Positions 22,533 to 24,362 of a DNA stretch of 24,362 bases are shown here, piece by piece. A program made the position numbers and the translations under genes. Below the pieces are notes generated by a model that was given only the letters and a program-made list of their open reading frames with translations, searched no databases and was not told the DNA's origin. The DNA is taken from IMG/VR virus record IMGVR_UViG_3300034355_000029, positions 1-24,362 of that record. One strand, given 5' to 3'. This DNA comes from a virus. The stretch's first letter is position 1; every line of letters begins with the position of its first letter.

Positions 22533-24362
22533 TTAGCCTATACCGTAAAATCCCCAATCATCCTCAAATTTAGTAGGATCAGGAATATCGCTTAATACAT
22601 CTTTCTTTGTTAAGATGTCTGCTTCTGTTAATGTTTTACCACCGACAACTGATTTACCAGCAACTGGAATTAATCCTTTATCAATAGCTTCTTCTAAATA
22701 TTGATCATATAATTCTTTTGGAAAACCTCTAGCTAACATTTCATCTAAAGTAACCTTGACAGGGTTCTTATCTAGTACGTTAGCATATAGCTTTCTTATA
22801 CCCTTCCGGGCCTCCAGCATATCGGCTGCATTGGCGAAAAACGCATCGTGAATGGTGCTTGTGGCAATCTTATTGTCTCGTCCCCATAAATGGAAATTCT
22901 TGACCAACGTAGCATCGTTTGAGTGATTCCCGTTAACGGCATATGCTGTTCGTGCTTTAGTCGCGTCTGCAATGTCATTTATCTTTCCTTCAGCATTTAC
23001 TACTTGTTCCCACCAAGTGGCTTCTGTTTTCTGTTGCACTTGAACTAAATTATTAACCCAATTACCATCTTTATCTTTATAGACTAATCTTTCTTCAAAT
23101 GACTGGGTAAAGTTTTGCTCAATAACTTTTCCATCAAAATTAACCCATGGGACATTAGTCCAAGACTTGGGCAGCTTATTAGCATAAAATATTTCAAAAC
23201 CTTTAGAGATATTTAATTTTTCTATAGGCTCTACTTTAAATACTTTAAATCCAGTTCTACGATCTTTTGGGCCTTTTACACCATAAATAAGATCAGCCAA
23301 GGTTCCGTCAGGTTTCCAACCATCAAATCTCTTTAAAAACTTTTCAGACAAAGCTTCTCCAGGCCTTAATCCTAATATTTCACTAACTCTATCAGGTAAT
23401 ACATAACCCTTTTTACGGGTACCTAATATACTAGTAGCGCCTATAGATTTCCAATCTAATGCAGCTTGTGAAGGCTTAGCATTAGTTAAATAATCTTCAG
23501 CTAGCCTACCAAAGAATTTAGTAAAATCTTTAAGAATAGGAACCTGCTCACCTAAATGTTCAGACATTAATTTAGCAATAGCTTGGAAGTCTTTTGGAGT
23601 GACAACCATATCATATGAACGTGTCATCTTTTCTACTAGGTCTTTAGTAGCTGGATCAAGGAAGTATAATTGTTCCATTATCTCATCACCAGGGTCTAGT
23701 CCTTTATTAAAGATGTCTTTTACATTTTCTCTTAATTGCTTAAGTTCTGCAGTTGTTTCAGGATCAAACTTTTCATATCTTGCTGCACGTGCCGATATTT
23801 CATTTAATACTTTGTCTCTATCACTAGCTCTAACTACTAATGTAGGTGCAAATGTTTCAGGCTTTTTAGTTACATTAATCAATTCTTCTTGTAATGCTGA
23901 ACTAAGATCTGCTATAGTCTTTTCTGTGTTTGCAGTAGCAGGTGTAAATCCTGCATCTTCTAAAGCCATTTCAGCAGCTTGTTTATTTGTCTTTAAATTA
24001 TAAACACTCGCTTCATCTTTAATGATAGTGTCTTCACCAAACCTGTTTGACTTTAAAATACGTTTTTGAGCTTCTAATAATTTAAAGGCTCTTGAATCGG
24101 AAGGGACATTTAAAGATTTTAAATGCTCATCTAAAAATTCACCGAGTTCTTCAACAACTTGCATAGCAATATATTTCTTAGTATCGCCTTTTGAGCGCTG
24201 TTCAAATTTAGCTTTATTTTCAGCTATCTTTTCTTTAGAAAATTTTTCACCAGTCTTATGATCAAATGTTTTATATGTAGCACGCTCTTTTCTTTCATCT
24301 GTTAATTCAATATCAGAAGTATGTAGCCATTTAAACGTATTTTTTAATTCTGCAGGAGACAA
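22533..24362 (-). CDS. C-terminal part of a T7/N4-type single-subunit RNA polymerase-like protein (partial)
   Basis: 609 residues are visible; the frame is open past the right edge. Landmarks match the last 160 residues of T7 RNA polymerase in order and spacing: VPWVNFDGKV (about 404-413, T7 VHWVTPDG), NHSNDATLV (479-487, T7 VHSQDG), then IHDAFFANAADM (504-515), which is palm motif C with the catalytic Asp at 506 (T7 D812). The end DDWGFYGIG resembles the aromatic C-terminal foot. The N-terminal 200 visible residues are Lys/Glu-rich helices. Motif B (R-x3-K-x3-MTxxYG) is not convincing: MTRSYD at 246-251 has a plausible spacing, but Lys and Arg are not at the expected positions. Motif A is not found and may lie outside. 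The place beside structural genes suggests a virion-packaged enzyme as in N4. It may instead be inactive. Confidence 0.8.
   Translation of the reverse strand: MSPAELKNTFKWLHTSDIELTDERKERATYKTFDHKTGEKFSKEKIAENKAKFEQRSKGDTKKYIAMQVVEELGEFLDEHLKSLNVPSDSRAFKLLEAQKRILKSNRFGEDTIIKDEASVYNLKTNKQAAEMALEDAGFTPATANTEKTIADLSSALQEELINVTKKPETFAPTLVVRASDRDKVLNEISARAARYEKFDPETTAELKQLRENVKDIFNKGLDPGDEIMEQLYFLDPATKDLVEKMTRSYDMVVTPKDFQAIAKLMSEHLGEQVPILKDFTKFFGRLAEDYLTNAKPSQAALDWKSIGATSILGTRKKGYVLPDRVSEILGLRPGEALSEKFLKRFDGWKPDGTLADLIYGVKGPKDRRTGFKVFKVEPIEKLNISKGFEIFYANKLPKSWTNVPWVNFDGKVIEQNFTQSFEERLVYKDKDGNWVNNLVQVQQKTEATWWEQVVNAEGKINDIADATKARTAYAVNGNHSNDATLVKNFHLWGRDNKIATSTIHDAFFANAADMLEARKGIRKLYANVLDKNPVKVTLDEMLARGFPKELYDQYLEEAIDKGLIPVAGKSVVGGKTLTEADILTKKDVLSDIPDPTKFEDDWGFYGIG

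Noticed and set aside
1-24362. tRNA genes, insertion sequences, integrase or attachment sites
   Set aside because: I saw no cloverleaf with a CCA-type end, no transposase or integrase motif and no long terminal repeats in either strand. The space is almost entirely filled by minus-strand virion genes.

Overview
The window is the virion-gene block of an AT-rich, long-tailed (siphovirus-type) bacteriophage. Every supported gene lies on the minus strand, so the block reads from right to left. Shine-Dalgarno sequences (AAGGA, AAGGAG, GGAG) precede most starts, and the tail genes carry a lambda-type programmed frameshift. Both point to a tailed phage of a bacterium that uses Shine-Dalgarno initiation, most likely Gram-negative. 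The host cannot be named from the sequence.

Layout in transcription order. (1) 24362-22533: C-terminal part of a T7/N4-type single-subunit RNA polymerase-like protein, cut by the window edge. (2) 22529-22395: a 44-residue protein with a putative zinc-binding Cys/His pattern. (3) 22394-22161: the only sizeable non-coding gap. It holds a 20-bp direct repeat, a long inverted repeat, a CTATAGGG element and two related hairpin palindromes, and probably drives the structural operon. (4) 22160-21522 scaffold; 21501-20260 major capsid protein. (5) 20249-19010: three head-to-tail joining proteins (adaptor, probable stopper, tail terminator). (6) 18991-18356 tail tube protein, followed by a hairpin. 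(7) 18294-17419: a small unknown protein and the tail-assembly chaperones G and GT, fused by a -1 shift at GGGAAAG. (8) 17422-17129: an HK97-gp10-like protein, then an intrinsic terminator. (9) 17067-1: one uninterrupted reading frame of at least 5,689 codons, the tape measure protein, still open at the left edge.

The tape measure protein fills about 70% of the window. In order it shows an N-terminal tape-measure domain, a membrane-segment-rich stretch, coiled-coil regions, a lytic transglycosylase domain, a glycine-rich GTGTSDS/SNGE module, about 42 tandem 22-residue Trp-rich repeats, a second copy of the GTGTSDS/SNGE module, and a C-terminal region of about 1,000 residues with no recognised domain. 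If tail length follows the usual rule of about 0.15 nm per tape residue, the tail could approach or exceed 850 nm, among the longest of any phage.

Working together, scaffold and capsid protein build the head, and the joining proteins close it and receive the tail. Tube protein polymerises around the chaperone-coated tape, and the tape's enzymatic domain probably helps the tail cross peptidoglycan. The most unusual points are the size and repeat architecture of the tape protein, and a T7/N4-like polymerase module directly upstream of siphovirus structural genes beside hairpin elements of N4-promoter geometry.
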